The translations under genes were made by a program, and so were the position numbers. Of a DNA stretch of 64,000 nt, positions 1 to 10,127 are shown one piece after another. Numbering within the stretch: the first letter of the stretch is position 1; each line of letters starts with the position of its first letter. Origin of the DNA: Pseudomonadota bacterium (GTDB lineage Bacteria > Pseudomonadota > Gammaproteobacteria > Xanthomonadales > Rhodanobacteraceae). Under the pieces are notes generated by a model that saw nothing but the letters and a program-made list of their open reading frames with translations, searched no databases and was not told the DNA's origin. Location: NCBI GenBank assembly GCA_021795435.1, contig JAJYPJ010000001.1, positions 106,591 to 170,590 of the forward strand. Direction: 5' to 3'.

Positions 1-2150
1 GTGGGCAGCGCGGCCGCGAGGGGGTGGTCGATGCGCGTGGTATTACGCCGTCCCCAGCTCTGCGCGGCGATGCCTCCCGGCGCGGCCCGGAAGCTTGCCG
101 CGACCTGCCGTGCACAATGGGCTAGCAACTGGCTCCAGTCGCGATAGCGAGGATCGAGCAGGTAGACCGGGCGCTGCGTGGCCAAGGTCCAGACTGCGTA
201 CTCGCTCGTATCGCCGCTCGGCCACGCGAACCGGGGGTATCGCGCGTGGATGCGGGCAACGAAGGGCGCCAATACGGCCATGCGGACTTCATGGCGAAAT
301 GCTTGCGCGGCATGGTAGGAGACGCTGTCGATGCCGGCTCGACCACTCCAGCGGCTGGTCGCCAGGGCGAGTGCATGCAGCAGCGCATCGCCAGGATGGG
401 CCTGCAGGGTTGAACGCAGGAGGGCATACCACGGTTGCATGAAGATCGCGCGGTCGTCCAGTTGGATCGCCAGCAGGTCTCGCGGCGTGAAGCGCCGATG
501 CGCCGCCAGGTCATCGCGGATCTGCTGCGCGCGGGCCCCCAGGTCATATCCCCCATTGCCGAGCAGGGTCAACCCGGCGCCATCGACCACGCGATTGTTG
601 GCCGTCCACAGGCGTCCGCCCGGCGGATCGACAATGCGTGGGTAGTTCTGGGGTTCCACCCAACCGACCCATCCGGATCCGGGCGCGGAAAAATCGGCGG
701 GCAGCGTGGGGTCGAAATGCTTCCGGATCGGTATGGCATCGCCGGCAATCGTCCAGCCGATATGGCCCGTGGCGTCGCCAACGATGAAGTTCTGCGGCGG
801 TATGCCCAGCGTGGCCGCGATCGCCAACGCTTGCGCCGCATTCATCGCCGTCTCGAGATGAACCAGGTTGACGTTGACAGCGCGCGGGTGCAGGGCGATC
901 CAGTCCATGGCGAGCGGCGTGCCGTCCGCATCGTGCGCCAGGATGGGTCCCCAAATGGTGTCGCGGACGGTCAGTTCGACGGGCTTCCCGCCTGCAACGC
1001 GAATGACCTCGCGATGCGTGCGGATCGGCGCCCACCCGCCCGGGACCCGGTAGCGCGTCGGATCATGCGGATCGCGCAGCACGCGGACCCAGTCGCGCCA
1101 CTTTCCGTAGCTGTCGGTGAACGCCCAGGCGATGGCACCATTGGTGCCGGCCACCAGCACGGGCACGCCGGGCAAAGTCAGGCCGTCGAGCTGAACGATG
1201 CGCGCAGGATCGCTAGGGTTCGGATAGCGCAGTTCCGCGCGGAACCAGATGTTGGGGACGCGCAGCGCCAGATGCATGTCGTTGGCCACGATTGCGGCCC
1301 CGGTTGCCGTGAGGCGGCCAGCGACGGCAAAGCCGTTGCTGCCGATCACATGGGGTTGGCTCAGCATTCTCGCGAGCGCGGCGCTGCGCAGCGCCGTTGC
1401 CGGCGGTTCGGCTCGCAGGTCGAGTTCGCTCGCCGGTGGCATGGGTACCGGCACGTCCGGCGGCCCGGCCATGGGCGCCTGCCAGCGCGGGTCCGGGGCC
1501 GTGAGGAAATCGACGACCGCCTTGGGCAGGACGGCGCGCATGCGCGCGCGCTGCACGCTGTCAAACCGTGGTGTCACCAGATCGAGGTACATGGCATCGA
1601 CGACCAGGATGCTGTCAGCGGCGGTCCAGGGTCGCGGCTTCCTGCGCAGCAGCAGGTACTCCCAGGGCCTCACTTCCAGCGCCGACAGACCGGCATTGAC
1701 CCCGCGGGCGTAGGCATCCAGCAGCGCGCGTTGCGAGGGCGGCAATCGCCCAAGGATTGTCGTTGCCAGCGCGGCGAATCGATAGGGGCGGTTGGCCCGG
1801 TCGGCGGGCAGTGCCGCAGGGCCCAGCAGCGCGGAGAGCGTCCCCGCGGCGTCCCGGCGGAGCAGATCCATCTGGAAGAAGCGCTCCTGGGCGTGCACGA
1901 AGCCCAAGGCGTACGCGAGATCGATGCGGTTGCGCGCGTCCAGCGTGGGGATGCCCAGGGCATCGCGCGTCACGGTGACCGGTGCCCTCAGCCCGGGCAA
2001 CGATTGGCGTCCATCCAGCCGCGGCCGGCTTCCCGCCAGCAGAAGCCAACCCGCGATGACCGAGGCCGCGAACAGCAGGAGCAGGCCGCCCACACCCCAG
2101 CGAAGGGCAGGGCGCGTGCGCGCGCGTTTCGATACCGATGCCTTGCCCAT
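1..2150 (-). CDS. Penicillin acylase family protein (3' end beyond window)
   Basis: An Ntn-hydrolase of the penicillin/cephalosporin/acyl-homoserine-lactone acylase family, which cleaves amide bonds of acylated substrates outside the cytoplasm. The frame is missing from the ORF track because it leaves the left edge without a stop; reading the complement from ATG at 2150 gives about 716 residues. A basic N-terminus is followed by a hydrophobic segment (about residues 18-40), a signal peptide or anchor. The A-chain motif ALGFVHAQERFFQMDLL starts near residue 81. The self-cleavage site GSN puts the predicted nucleophile at Ser271, followed by VAGRLTATGAAIVANDMH. SWGRRNTTRIDHPLA near the edge is typical of the region before the C-terminus, so I infer fewer than about 100 residues are missing. 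It lies 121 nt downstream of parC on the same strand. The substrate cannot be told from sequence. Confidence 0.88.
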   Translation of the reverse strand, partial: MGKASVSKRARTRPALRWGVGGLLLLFAASVIAGWLLLAGSRPRLDGRQSLPGLRAPVTVTRDALGIPTLDARNRIDLAYALGFVHAQERFFQMDLLRRDAAGTLSALLGPAALPADRANRPYRFAALATTILGRLPPSQRALLDAYARGVNAGLSALEVRPWEYLLLRRKPRPWTAADSILVVDAMYLDLVTPRFDSVQRARMRAVLPKAVVDFLTAPDPRWQAPMAGPPDVPVPMPPASELDLRAEPPATALRSAALARMLSQPHVIGSNGFAVAGRLTATGAAIVANDMHLALRVPNIWFRAELRYPNPSDPARIVQLDGLTLPGVPVLVAGTNGAIAWAFTDSYGKWRDWVRVLRDPHDPTRYRVPGGWAPIRTHREVIRVAGGKPVELTVRDTIWGPILAHDADGTPLAMDWIALHPRAVNVNLVHLETAMNAAQALAIAATLGIPPQNFIVGDATGHIGWTIAGDAIPIRKHFDPTLPADFSAPGSGWVGWVEPQNYPRIVDPPGGRLWTANNRVVDGAGLTLLGNGGYDLGARAQQIRDDLAAHRRFTPRDLLAIQLDDRAIFMQPWYALLRSTLQAHPGDALLHALALATSRWSGRAGIDSVSYHAAQAFRHEVRMAVLAPFVARIHARYPRFAWPSGDTSEYAVWTLATQRPVYLLDPRYRDWSQLLAHCARQVAASFRAAPGGIAAQSWGRRNTTRIDHPLAAALP

Positions 2151-2271
2151 GCCCGGCCCCCCAAGCCGTGAGGCGATTTCTGCGTGCGGAAGTGTGGCAT
2201 GCCAGCGCTGGCCAGTGCATGCCTGCTGCCCGTCTCGCACGCGCCGCTGGATTCCGCGGGCAATCCCTGCG

Positions 2272-4512
2272 CTAGCTTTGCGTCACCTCGATGCGATCGA
2301 CGCCGCGCAGTCCCCGCGGCAGGAGGCCGCCGCGGCTGGCGCGCGCACCGCCGAAGGCGACCAGGTCCGACCACCTGAGGCCCAGCTTGCGCTGGCCCGC
2401 GTGCAGCGTGACCGCGCCGCCTTCGGGCACGACCGCAACGCCGACGACGATCTCGCCCTCGGCGCCGCGCTTGGCACGCGGAATGTCGACCAACTTGAGC
2501 CCCTTGCCGCGGTCGAGCTCCGGTAGTTCGGCAGCCGAGAACATCAGAAGGTGGCCTGCGCTCGTGACCACGACGAGGCGGTCGCGGGCGACGTCCTGCA
2601 CGGGTGCGGGGCTCAGGACGCGCGCGCCGTGGTCGAGGTTCAGGACCTGCTTGCCCGCCTTGTTGCGGCCGCTGATCGCATCCAGGCGGGCGATGAACCC
2701 GTATCCGGCGGAACTCGCCAGGACCACGCGCTGTCCGGCGTCGCCAATGGCCAGGGCTTGCACCTCGGCGTCAGGCGTCAGCGCGAATCGGCCCGTGAGC
2801 GGCTCGCCGTTGCCCCGCGCTGAGGGGAGGGTGTGCGCGGGCGTGCTGTACGCACGGCCGCCACTGTCGAGGAACACCACTTGCTGGGTACTGCGCCCGC
2901 GCGCGGCGGCAAGGAATCCGTCGCCCTCGCGGTACCCGAGTGCTGCGGCATCGACGTCATGGCCCTTCGCGGCGCGCACCCAGCCCTTGGTGCTCAGCAC
3001 GATGGTCACGGGCTCTGCCGCGATCAGCGCCCGTTCGTCCAGGGCCTGGGCCGCCTCGCGCTCGACGAGGGGGCTGCGGCGGGGGTCGCCGTACTGCTCG
3101 GCGTCGTCGCGAAGTTCGTCGCGAATCAGGCCGCGCAGTTTGGCGGGCGACTTCAGCAGCACGTTGATCCGCGCCCGGTCCTGCTCAAGATGGTCTCGTT
3201 CGGCATTGATCTTCATTTCCTCGAGTCGGGCCAGCTGGCGAAGGCGCGTCTCCAGGATGTAGTCGGCCTGGCTTTCACTGAGTGCAAACCGCTGCATCAG
3301 GGCGGGCTTGGGCTCGTCCTCGAATCGAACGATGCGGATGACCTCATCCAGGTTGAGGAAGGCGATGCGAAGCCCATCAAGCAGATGCAGCCGGCGCTCG
3401 ATCTTATCCAGGCGATGGCGCAGGCGGCGGGTGACCGTATCGATGCGGAAGCGCAGCCACTCCAGCAACAGGCTGCGCAGGTCCTTGACCTGCGGCTTGC
3501 CGTCAAGCCCGATGACGTTGAGGTTGACGCGGAAGCTCTTCTCGAGATCAGTGGTCGCGAAAAGATGCTGCATCAATTCATCGGCGTCGATGCGGCTTGA
3601 GCGGGGAACGAGCACCAGTCGAACCGGTGTCTCATGGTCGGATTCGTCACGCAAATCCTCCAGCAACGGCAGTTTCTTGGCCCGCATTTGCGCCGCGATC
3701 TGCTCCATGACCTTCGCGGGGGAAACCTGATAGGGCAAGGCGGTGATGACGATGTTGCCTTCCTCGCGTTCGTAAAGGGCGCGCGCGCGCACCGAACCGT
3801 TGCCGCTGGCGTACAGCGCGCGCAATTCACGCGCCGGGGTGATGATCTCGGCCGCGGTCGGGAAGTCCGGTCCGCGGACGTGTTCGCACAGCTCCTCCAG
3901 CGTGGCATCCGGATGCTCCAACAGGCGAATGCAGGCGCTGGCGACTTCGCGGAGGTTGTGCGGCGGGATGTCCGTCGCCATGCCGACGGCGATGCCCATG
4001 GCCCCATTGAGCAGGATGTGGGGTACGCGTGCCGGCAGCCACGATGGCTCCTGCAACGTCCCGTCGAAGTTGGCGGCCCACTCCACGGTGCCCTGGCCCA
4101 GTTCATCGAGCAGCAGCTTGGCAACGGGCGTCAGGCGCGATTCCGTGTAGCGCATGGCGGCAAAGCTCTTGGGGTCATCCGGCGAACCGAAGTTGCCTTG
4201 GCCGTCGACCAATGGATAGCGGTACGAGAAAGGCTGCGCCATGAGCACCAGCGCCTCGTAGCAGGCGGAATCGCCATGCGGGTGGAATTTGCCGATGACG
4301 TCGCCGACGGTACGAGCGGACTTCTTGGGCTTGGCCGTGGCATCCAGGCCGAGCTCGCTCATGGCGTAGACGATCCGTCGCTGCACCGGCTTGAGACCAT
4401 CGCCGATGAACGGCAGGGCGCGGTCGAGCACGACGTACATCGAATAATCGAGGTAGGCCCGTTCGGCGTACTCCCGCAGGGGGATCTGTTCGAAGTTGAC
4501 CTGGGTGCTCAT
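2272..4512 (-). CDS. parC: DNA topoisomerase IV subunit A
   Basis: ParC is the DNA-cleaving subunit of topoisomerase IV and decatenates daughter chromosomes together with ParE. At 746 aa it has ParC length (E. coli 752), shorter than GyrA. The catalytic tyrosine is Tyr122 in [10 protein letters not shown]. The quinolone-resistance region reads [19 protein letters not shown], a ParC rather than GyrA signature; Ser82 and Glu86 correspond to E. coli Ser80 and Glu84 and are the susceptible-type residues. The C-terminal part is the beta-pinwheel DNA-wrapping domain. The gene is divergent from uvrB across 84 nt, in which a perfect TATAAT faces parC. parE is not in the window. Identification is strong. 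Confidence 0.96.
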   Translation of the reverse strand: MSTQVNFEQIPLREYAERAYLDYSMYVVLDRALPFIGDGLKPVQRRIVYAMSELGLDATAKPKKSARTVGDVIGKFHPHGDSACYEALVLMAQPFSYRYPLVDGQGNFGSPDDPKSFAAMRYTESRLTPVAKLLLDELGQGTVEWAANFDGTLQEPSWLPARVPHILLNGAMGIAVGMATDIPPHNLREVASACIRLLEHPDATLEELCEHVRGPDFPTAAEIITPARELRALYASGNGSVRARALYEREEGNIVITALPYQVSPAKVMEQIAAQMRAKKLPLLEDLRDESDHETPVRLVLVPRSSRIDADELMQHLFATTDLEKSFRVNLNVIGLDGKPQVKDLRSLLLEWLRFRIDTVTRRLRHRLDKIERRLHLLDGLRIAFLNLDEVIRIVRFEDEPKPALMQRFALSESQADYILETRLRQLARLEEMKINAERDHLEQDRARINVLLKSPAKLRGLIRDELRDDAEQYGDPRRSPLVEREAAQALDERALIAAEPVTIVLSTKGWVRAAKGHDVDAAALGYREGDGFLAAARGRSTQQVVFLDSGGRAYSTPAHTLPSARGNGEPLTGRFALTPDAEVQALAIGDAGQRVVLASSAGYGFIARLDAISGRNKAGKQVLNLDHGARVLSPAPVQDVARDRLVVVTSAGHLLMFSAAELPELDRGKGLKLVDIPRAKRGAEGEIVVGVAVVPEGGAVTLHAGQRKLGLRWSDLVAFGGARASRGGLLPRGLRGVDRIEVTQS

Positions 4513-4541
4513 GGGCGGCGGAGCGGTTCGGAGGGTGGCGC

Positions 4542-4547
4542 ATTATA
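4542..4547 (-). promoter_or_regulatory. Candidate -10 box for parC
   Basis: TATAAT on the minus strand lies 30 nt upstream of the parC ATG. I could not match a convincing -35 hexamer at 16-18 nt, so this rests on the -10 alone. Confidence 0.4.
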
Positions 4548-4583
4548 GGTGCGCGCGTTCACCGGTCCCTGGCTGGCCCCGCG

Positions 4584-4589
4584 TACACT
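4584..4589 (+). promoter_or_regulatory. Candidate -10 box for uvrB, giving a near-leaderless mRNA
   Basis: TACACT ends 7 nt before the chosen uvrB ATG at 4597. If used, transcription would start at or next to the start codon. No SexA-type LexA palindrome of the CTG-N10-CAG kind was recognised in the short intergenic region. No clear -35 was found. Confidence 0.3.
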
Positions 4590-4596
4590 CGCCACC

Positions 4597-6627
4597 ATGA
4601 CCGAGCGTTTCGAACTCGTCGCCCCTTATGCGCCCGCTGGTGACCAGCCGGAAGCCATACGACGCCTTGCGGAAGGATTTGAGGCGGGACTCGCCCATCA
4701 GACCCTGCTGGGCGTCACCGGTTCGGGCAAGACCTTCACCATCGCCAATGTCGTCGCGCGTGTGCAGAAGCCCACCCTGGTCCTTGCCCATAACAAGACG
4801 CTTGCGGCGCAGCTGTATGGCGAGTTCAAGGCGTTCTTTCCGCGCAACGCGGTCGAGTATTTCGTCAGTTATTACGACTATTACCAGCCGGAGGCTTATG
4901 TACCGGCCTCGGACACCTACATCGAGAAGGATGCAAGCCGTAACGAGCACATCGAACAAATGCGCCTGTCGGCAACCAAGGCGCTCCTGGAGCGGCGGGA
5001 CGCCCTGATCGTGGCAACCGTGTCGTCGATCTACGGCTTGGGCGATCCGACCGAATACTTCAGGATGGTGCTGCACCTGGTGCGCGGCGACCGCATTGAC
5101 CAGCGCGAGCTGATCCAGCGCCTCACGGGGATGCAGTACGTGCGCAACGAGATGGCCCTGGAGCGGGGGACCTACCGGGTGCGGGGCGAGGTGGTTGATG
5201 TCTTTCCCGCGGAAAACGAAAGCGAGGCGATCCGCATCGAGTTGTTCGATGGCGAGGTCGAGAACCTTGCGCTGTTCGATCCCCTGACAGGCGCTGTATT
5301 GCGCAGGGTTCCCCGGTACACGGTGTATCCGGGCTCGCATTACGTCAGTACGCGGCGCACCGTGTTGCAGGCGATCGACACGATCAAGGACGAATTGCGC
5401 GAACGACTGGAGCAATTGCGGACTGCCGGGCACCTTGTCGAGGCCCAACGCTTGCAGCAGCGAACCCAATACGACCTCGAGATGCTGGCCGAAGTGGGCT
5501 ACTGCCAGGGCGTGGAGAACTACTCGCGGCATCTGACGGGGCACATGCCTGGCGAACCGCCCCCTTGCCTCTATGACTATCTGCCGCCGGATGCCCTGCT
5601 GGTGGTCGACGAATCGCATGTCACCATCCCCCAGTTAGGTGCCATGTACAAGGGCGATCGCTCTCGGAAGGAAACGCTGGTGCAGTTCGGATTCCGCCTG
5701 CCGTCGGCGCTTGACAACCGGCCGCTGAAATTCGAGGAATGGGAGCGTCGAGCGCCGAGGACCATTTTCGTGTCGGCGACGCCCGGCCGATACGAGCTTG
5801 AGCATTCGCGCGGGGAAGTCATCGAACTGGTGGTGCGTCCCACCGGATTGGTCGATCCCGAGGTCGAGGTGCGTCCTGCCCGTACCCAGGTCGAGGACCT
5901 TCTGGGTGAGATCCGCGCCCGCGTGGCGATGGGAGATCGCGTGCTGGTCACGACGCTGACCAAGCGCATGGCGGAGAACCTGACTGAATTCCTTGAAGAA
6001 CACGGCGTGCGCGTGCGCTACCTGCATTCGGACGTGGAGACGGTGGAACGCGTCGAAATCATCCGCGATCTGAGGCTCGGCACGTTTGACGTCCTCGTCG
6101 GCATCAACCTGCTCCGCGAAGGCCTGGACATGCCCGAGGTCTCGTTGGTTGCGGTCCTGGATGCCGACAAGGAGGGATTTCTCCGCTCGAGTACCTCGCT
6201 GGTGCAGACGATCGGCCGTGCTGCGCGAAACCTGCGCGGCAAGGCGATCCTCTACGCGGATACGATCACGGCGTCGATGCGGGCCGCGATGGACGAAACC
6301 GAACGTCGCCGGCGCAGGCAGACCGAATACAACGTCGCGCATGGCATCAGTCCACGCGGAGTCGAAAGTGCCGTGCGCGACATCATGGAGGGCGCGCGCG
6401 AGGCCACGACGGCGAAGGCTCGTCGCGGTCGTGGCCAGGCCGGAGAGCCGCATTCCCGGCAGTCCGCGCGAACGACGGGACAACCAGTGGCCGCGGTTGA
6501 GCGTGCTGGCGAAATCCGCCGCCTCGAAGCCGAGATGATGCTGCATGCCGAGAATCTGGAATTCGAGGAGGCGGCGCGGTTGCGGGACGAAATCGAGCAT
6601 CTGCGATCGCTGCCGTTGGAATCGTGA
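4597..6627 (+). CDS. uvrB: Excinuclease ABC subunit B
   Basis: UvrB is the damage-verifying DNA helicase-like subunit of nucleotide excision repair; UvrA loads it and it recruits UvrC. The product is 676 aa, close to E. coli's 673. The ORF track starts 16 codons earlier, but family proteins begin like [17 protein letters not shown], so ATG 4597 is preferred. Walker A is GVTGSGKT (about residues 39-46). The beta-hairpin that locks onto DNA is visible as [24 protein letters not shown] is the Walker B motif. The helicase C motif includes QTIGRAARN. The C-terminal UVR motif that binds UvrC is [13 protein letters not shown]. It is divergent from parC and converges on the ampD-like gene. Confidence 0.97.
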   Translation: MTERFELVAPYAPAGDQPEAIRRLAEGFEAGLAHQTLLGVTGSGKTFTIANVVARVQKPTLVLAHNKTLAAQLYGEFKAFFPRNAVEYFVSYYDYYQPEAYVPASDTYIEKDASRNEHIEQMRLSATKALLERRDALIVATVSSIYGLGDPTEYFRMVLHLVRGDRIDQRELIQRLTGMQYVRNEMALERGTYRVRGEVVDVFPAENESEAIRIELFDGEVENLALFDPLTGAVLRRVPRYTVYPGSHYVSTRRTVLQAIDTIKDELRERLEQLRTAGHLVEAQRLQQRTQYDLEMLAEVGYCQGVENYSRHLTGHMPGEPPPCLYDYLPPDALLVVDESHVTIPQLGAMYKGDRSRKETLVQFGFRLPSALDNRPLKFEEWERRAPRTIFVSATPGRYELEHSRGEVIELVVRPTGLVDPEVEVRPARTQVEDLLGEIRARVAMGDRVLVTTLTKRMAENLTEFLEEHGVRVRYLHSDVETVERVEIIRDLRLGTFDVLVGINLLREGLDMPEVSLVAVLDADKEGFLRSSTSLVQTIGRAARNLRGKAILYADTITASMRAAMDETERRRRRQTEYNVAHGISPRGVESAVRDIMEGAREATTAKARRGRGQAGEPHSRQSARTTGQPVAAVERAGEIRRLEAEMMLHAENLEFEEAARLRDEIEHLRSLPLES

Positions 6628-6657
6628 GCCGGTCACGATGCGTTGCACGCCGGGACG

Positions 6658-7218
6658 CTAGTCGAGGCCCGTGAGACGCTGCAGTGGAACGGCCGCCAGG
6701 ATCCGGTCCCAGGGGAAGCGGGGGCCCGGGTCGCGTTTGCGCGGGACGGTTCGGCTCGCATCGTCTGTGGCGGGGACCCGCGTACGGTCGAGATCCTCGT
6801 GGCCGGCAACATGGCGAAGGTTCGGCAGGCGGCGCGCCAGCTCGCGGAGCAGGCCTTCCAGGGCGTCCAGCTGGGCCTCCGGGTAGTCCTCATCCATACG
6901 CTGGCACCGGCTGTCCAGCCAATGCGGCCACCGGCCTCGGTTGACGAGTTCGATGCCGACCGAGCGTTCGTTGTAGCCTCGCGTGTGATGGGCCGTGCGC
7001 GATTCAGGGACGAACCGGAAGGCGCTTCCGTCGCGGTCAATGTACACGTGCCCGCTGTTGCCCGTCCCACCGTCATAGAGGCGGCGCTCTCCATACTCGC
7101 GAGCAGTGGCCAGATCGGGGAGTTCGGTGCAGTGGATCACGACGAGGTCGATGGCTGCCGCAGGCCGGGTGGCCAGATGCTCCACGTACGGCAATGGCCA
7201 GTCGATGATCGCGCCCAT
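6658..7218 (-). CDS. ampD: 1,6-anhydro-N-acetylmuramyl-L-alanine amidase AmpD-like
   Basis: An amidase_2-family zinc enzyme that removes the peptide from anhydro-muropeptides during cell-wall recycling, normally in the cytoplasm; in ampC/ampR systems AmpD loss induces beta-lactamase. The protein is 186 aa from ATG 7218 (E. coli AmpD 183). The track's 265-aa version adds a non-homologous basic N-terminus and was rejected. There is no signal peptide, as expected for AmpD rather than AmiD. Zinc ligands are visible in VVIHCTELPD and VAGHEDLD, and KRDPGPRFPW matches the AmpD C-terminal zinc/catalytic motif. RSVGIELVN is also characteristic. It converges on uvrB. AmiD-like periplasmic function is the alternative but is less likely. 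Confidence 0.9.
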   Translation of the reverse strand: MGAIIDWPLPYVEHLATRPAAAIDLVVIHCTELPDLATAREYGERRLYDGGTGNSGHVYIDRDGSAFRFVPESRTAHHTRGYNERSVGIELVNRGRWPHWLDSRCQRMDEDYPEAQLDALEGLLRELARRLPNLRHVAGHEDLDRTRVPATDDASRTVPRKRDPGPRFPWDRILAAVPLQRLTGLD

Positions 7219-7343
7219 GCGCCGATTTTCGCATGGGCGCGGCCCGTGCACCGATGGATTGGGCGGGCGCACTGCTACCATCGACTGATGCAAACGTCGT
7301 TTCAGGTGCCCTTTCGCGCCCCCTTCATGCTTGGTGCGGCTCC

Positions 7344-7874
7344 ATGAGTGCGGCGAGCGGAGTCGTGCTGCTCTCGCACGGGCTGGATAGTGGACCCAAC
7401 GCGACCAAGACGGGCGCGCTGGCGGCTGTTGCCGAGGACCTGGGCTGGACTGCAAGGCGCCTCGATTACCGTGACCTGGACATGCGTGGCATGGCCGACG
7501 CGGCGGAGCCGCGCATCCAGCGGCTGGTCGACGCGATCCCGGTCGATGGCACGCCCTGCGTTTTGGCCGGGTCCAGTTTCGGTGCGTTCATATCGGGCCT
7601 TGCGTCGATCCAGCGCACGGTCCAGGGCTTGTTCCTCATGGCTACGCCACCTCGGATTCCCGGATTTCCGCAGCCGTTTGCGATGCGTGAAGGGGTGCGC
7701 ACCTGTTTCGTTCATGGCTGGCACGACGCCTTGTGCCCCGTCGACGCAGCGATTGCCTTCGCCCGGGGCCATCGTTCGGAGATGCTCCTGCTGGATGACG
7801 ATCACCGGCTGGCGAACCATGTGGTTCCGATTGCCCATCATTTCGGGTGGTTCCTGGGCCACATCGTGGCATGA
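7344..7874 (+). CDS. Small alpha/beta-hydrolase-fold protein
   Basis: A 176-aa alpha/beta hydrolase. The N-terminal strand and loop LLSHGLDSGPNATKTGAL, the nucleophile elbow GSSFG and the late motif VHGWHDALCPVD (acid residue) fit a compact single-domain hydrolase; a histidine late in the protein (DDHRL) may complete the triad. No signal peptide is seen. The ORF track starts 37 codons upstream; ATG 7344 matches the fold's beginning, although its ribosome-binding site is weak. The stop overlaps the rlmL start as ATGA, so the two are probably translationally coupled. The substrate is unknown; a link to RNA modification is only positional. Confidence 0.75.
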   Translation: MSAASGVVLLSHGLDSGPNATKTGALAAVAEDLGWTARRLDYRDLDMRGMADAAEPRIQRLVDAIPVDGTPCVLAGSSFGAFISGLASIQRTVQGLFLMATPPRIPGFPQPFAMREGVRTCFVHGWHDALCPVDAAIAFARGHRSEMLLLDDDHRLANHVVPIAHHFGWFLGHIVA

Positions 7875-10045
7875 GCTCGGTTTTCGTCACCTGCGCCAAA
7901 GGCCTCGAGGAGTTGCTGCGCGACGAGATCGCAGCGCTGGGCATTGCCGCTCGTGCGGGCGTAGCGGGCGTCCGCGTCGACGCGGACGTCGCGGAGGCCT
8001 ACCGCATTTGCCTGCATTCGCGGCTCGCGAGCCGCGTGCTTTGGCCTTTGGCCGATTTCGCGGCGGCGGATGCGCCCGCCCTCTACGCCGGCGTGCAGGC
8101 AGTCGACTGGTCAACCGTGCTGGCCGCCGATGGAAGCTTGGCGGTCGATGCCAATCTCGTGCAGAGTGCGTTGACGCACAGCCAGTTTGCCGCGCAGACC
8201 GTCAAGGATGCGATCGTCGATCAGTTCAGGTCCGAGACCGGCGCGAGGCCGCGGGTCGATCGCGACGATCCCGACGCCCGCATCAACCTGCACGTGCGCC
8301 ACGACCGCGCCACATTGACGCTGGATCTCTCCGGTGCACCGCTGCACCGGCGTGGCTGGCGCCTGGCGCAAGGCGCGGCGTCGCTCAAGGAAAATGTGGC
8401 CGCGGCGCTGCTGATTCGTGCCCGGTGGCCCGAAGTGCATGCCCGGGGAGGAATGCTCTTCGATCCCATGTGTGGCGCCGGCACCTTGCTGATCGAAGGC
8501 GCGCTGATGGCTGCGCGTGTTGCGCCGGGGCTTGGCCGGAGCCGCTTCGGATTCGAGCGCTGGCCGGGACATGATGCGGCGCTGTGGCAAAGACTCCGGG
8601 GAGAGGCCGAGCAAGTTGCTCGCGAGGGGCTTGCCGTGCTGCAGCCGGTCTTCCATGGCCGCGATCGCGATCCGGAGATGCTGGCCGCCGCCCGTGCCAA
8701 CGCGCAGCGTGCGGGAGTCGCGGGATTCATTCGGCTGGAGCGTGGCGATGTCGCGCACATGCTGCCGCCCGTCGCGGGCTTGACCGGGTTGTTGGCGAGC
8801 AATCCACCTTATGGCGAGAGGCTCGGGAGTCACACCGAGGCGCTGACCCTTTATCGTTCCATTGGCGAGCGTCTGCGCGAACACTTCGCGGGCTGGCGCG
8901 TCGCGATGCTGTTCGGTGAACAGGGTGACGGTCATCAGATGGGTCTGAAGCCCGAGCGCAGCCATCGCTTGTACAACGGCGCGTTGCCCTGCACGTTGCT
9001 GCAATTCCAGGTGCATGCCGAACGAAGCCAGCGAGAGCCCGCGCCGCTTCCCGAAGCGGTCCAGATGGTGGCAAACCGCCTGCACAAGCGCATGCAGCAT
9101 TTGCGCAAACGGTTGCAGCGCGAAGGCATCGATTGCTATCGCCTTTACGATGCGGACCTGCCTGAATATTCCGCGGCGATTGATGTGTACAGTGGGCGCG
9201 CCCTGGAGTCGGATGCATCGGCGGCGGATCCCGCGACGCCGGCGCTGCGTTGGTTGCATGTCCAGGAATACCAGGCGCCCTCCACGATCGATGCTGCCGT
9301 TGCCGCACGGCGACTGCAGGAGCTCTTGCGTGCGGCGGGACGCGAGCTGGAGGTGCCGCGCGCGCGGATCGCGGTGAAGACCCGTGCCCGCGGCCGCGGC
9401 GGCGAGCGTTACGGTCGCATGGACGAGCGCGCGCAATGGCTGGAGGTTCAGGAAGGCGGTTTGTATTTCCGGGTTAACCTGTTCGACTACCTCGATACGG
9501 GACTGTTCCTCGACCATCGCGCCGTCCGCGCGCGGATCCGGTCGCTTGCGAGTGGTCGTCCCATGCTGAACCTGTTTGCCTACACGGGCACCGGCAGCGT
9601 CTTTGCCGCTGCAGGCGGCGCAGTGAGCACGACCAGCGTGGACCTCTCGGCCACCTATCTGGAATGGGCTGGATGGAATTTGCTCCGGAACGGCTACCGG
9701 GGCGCATCGCATCGTCTGGTCCAGGCCGACGCCCGCGCGTTCCTCCGCGCCGAGACCCAGCGCTACGGACTCGTTTACGTCGATCCGCCGACTTTTTCCA
9801 ATTCCAAGCGCGCGGAGGATTTCGACGTCCAGCGCGAACACGTGGATCTTCTCAGGGCCTGTGCCGGTCGGCTGGCGCCCGGCGGCGTGATTGTGTTCTC
9901 CAACAATTTCCGGCGATTCCAGCTCGATGCGGACGCGCTCCAGGAGACTGGCCTCGCCATCGAGGATTGGAGCGCGCCCAGCGTGCCGTTCGATTTTGCG
10001 CGACGCGGCAACATTCACGGATGTTGGCTGTTGCGCGCCCGCTGA
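7871..10045 (+). CDS. rlmL: Bifunctional 23S rRNA G2445-N2 / G2069-N7 methyltransferase
   Basis: RlmKL-type fused enzyme that methylates G2445 (N2) and G2069 (N7) of 23S rRNA during 50S assembly. The 724-aa length fits the fused gammaproteobacterial form (E. coli 702). An N-terminal THUMP region (VTCAKGLEELLRDEI onward) precedes the first methyltransferase domain, whose FDPMCGAGTLLIEGAL and SNPPYGERL motifs mark SAM binding and catalysis. The second domain contains LNLFAYTGTGSVFAAAGGA and VDPPTFSNSKR. The start is chosen at ATG 7871, which overlaps the upstream stop by four bases; the track adds eight codons. It is followed by a short gap and an unrelated exported protein. Confidence 0.96.
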   Translation: MSSVFVTCAKGLEELLRDEIAALGIAARAGVAGVRVDADVAEAYRICLHSRLASRVLWPLADFAAADAPALYAGVQAVDWSTVLAADGSLAVDANLVQSALTHSQFAAQTVKDAIVDQFRSETGARPRVDRDDPDARINLHVRHDRATLTLDLSGAPLHRRGWRLAQGAASLKENVAAALLIRARWPEVHARGGMLFDPMCGAGTLLIEGALMAARVAPGLGRSRFGFERWPGHDAALWQRLRGEAEQVAREGLAVLQPVFHGRDRDPEMLAAARANAQRAGVAGFIRLERGDVAHMLPPVAGLTGLLASNPPYGERLGSHTEALTLYRSIGERLREHFAGWRVAMLFGEQGDGHQMGLKPERSHRLYNGALPCTLLQFQVHAERSQREPAPLPEAVQMVANRLHKRMQHLRKRLQREGIDCYRLYDADLPEYSAAIDVYSGRALESDASAADPATPALRWLHVQEYQAPSTIDAAVAARRLQELLRAAGRELEVPRARIAVKTRARGRGGERYGRMDERAQWLEVQEGGLYFRVNLFDYLDTGLFLDHRAVRARIRSLASGRPMLNLFAYTGTGSVFAAAGGAVSTTSVDLSATYLEWAGWNLLRNGYRGASHRLVQADARAFLRAETQRYGLVYVDPPTFSNSKRAEDFDVQREHVDLLRACAGRLAPGGVIVFSNNFRRFQLDADALQETGLAIEDWSAPSVPFDFARRGNIHGCWLLRAR

Positions 10046-10127
10046 ACGCCCCGCCCCGCCCGGGCCCCGGTTCAATGCGCGTTCATGGCCGCCGTAGAAG
10101 CATGATGCCGCAACCGGAGGACGTCTC

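Noticed and set aside
435-2171. 578-aa plus-strand ORF at the left edge
   Set aside because: Shadow of the penicillin acylase gene, which the track missed because it runs off the window.
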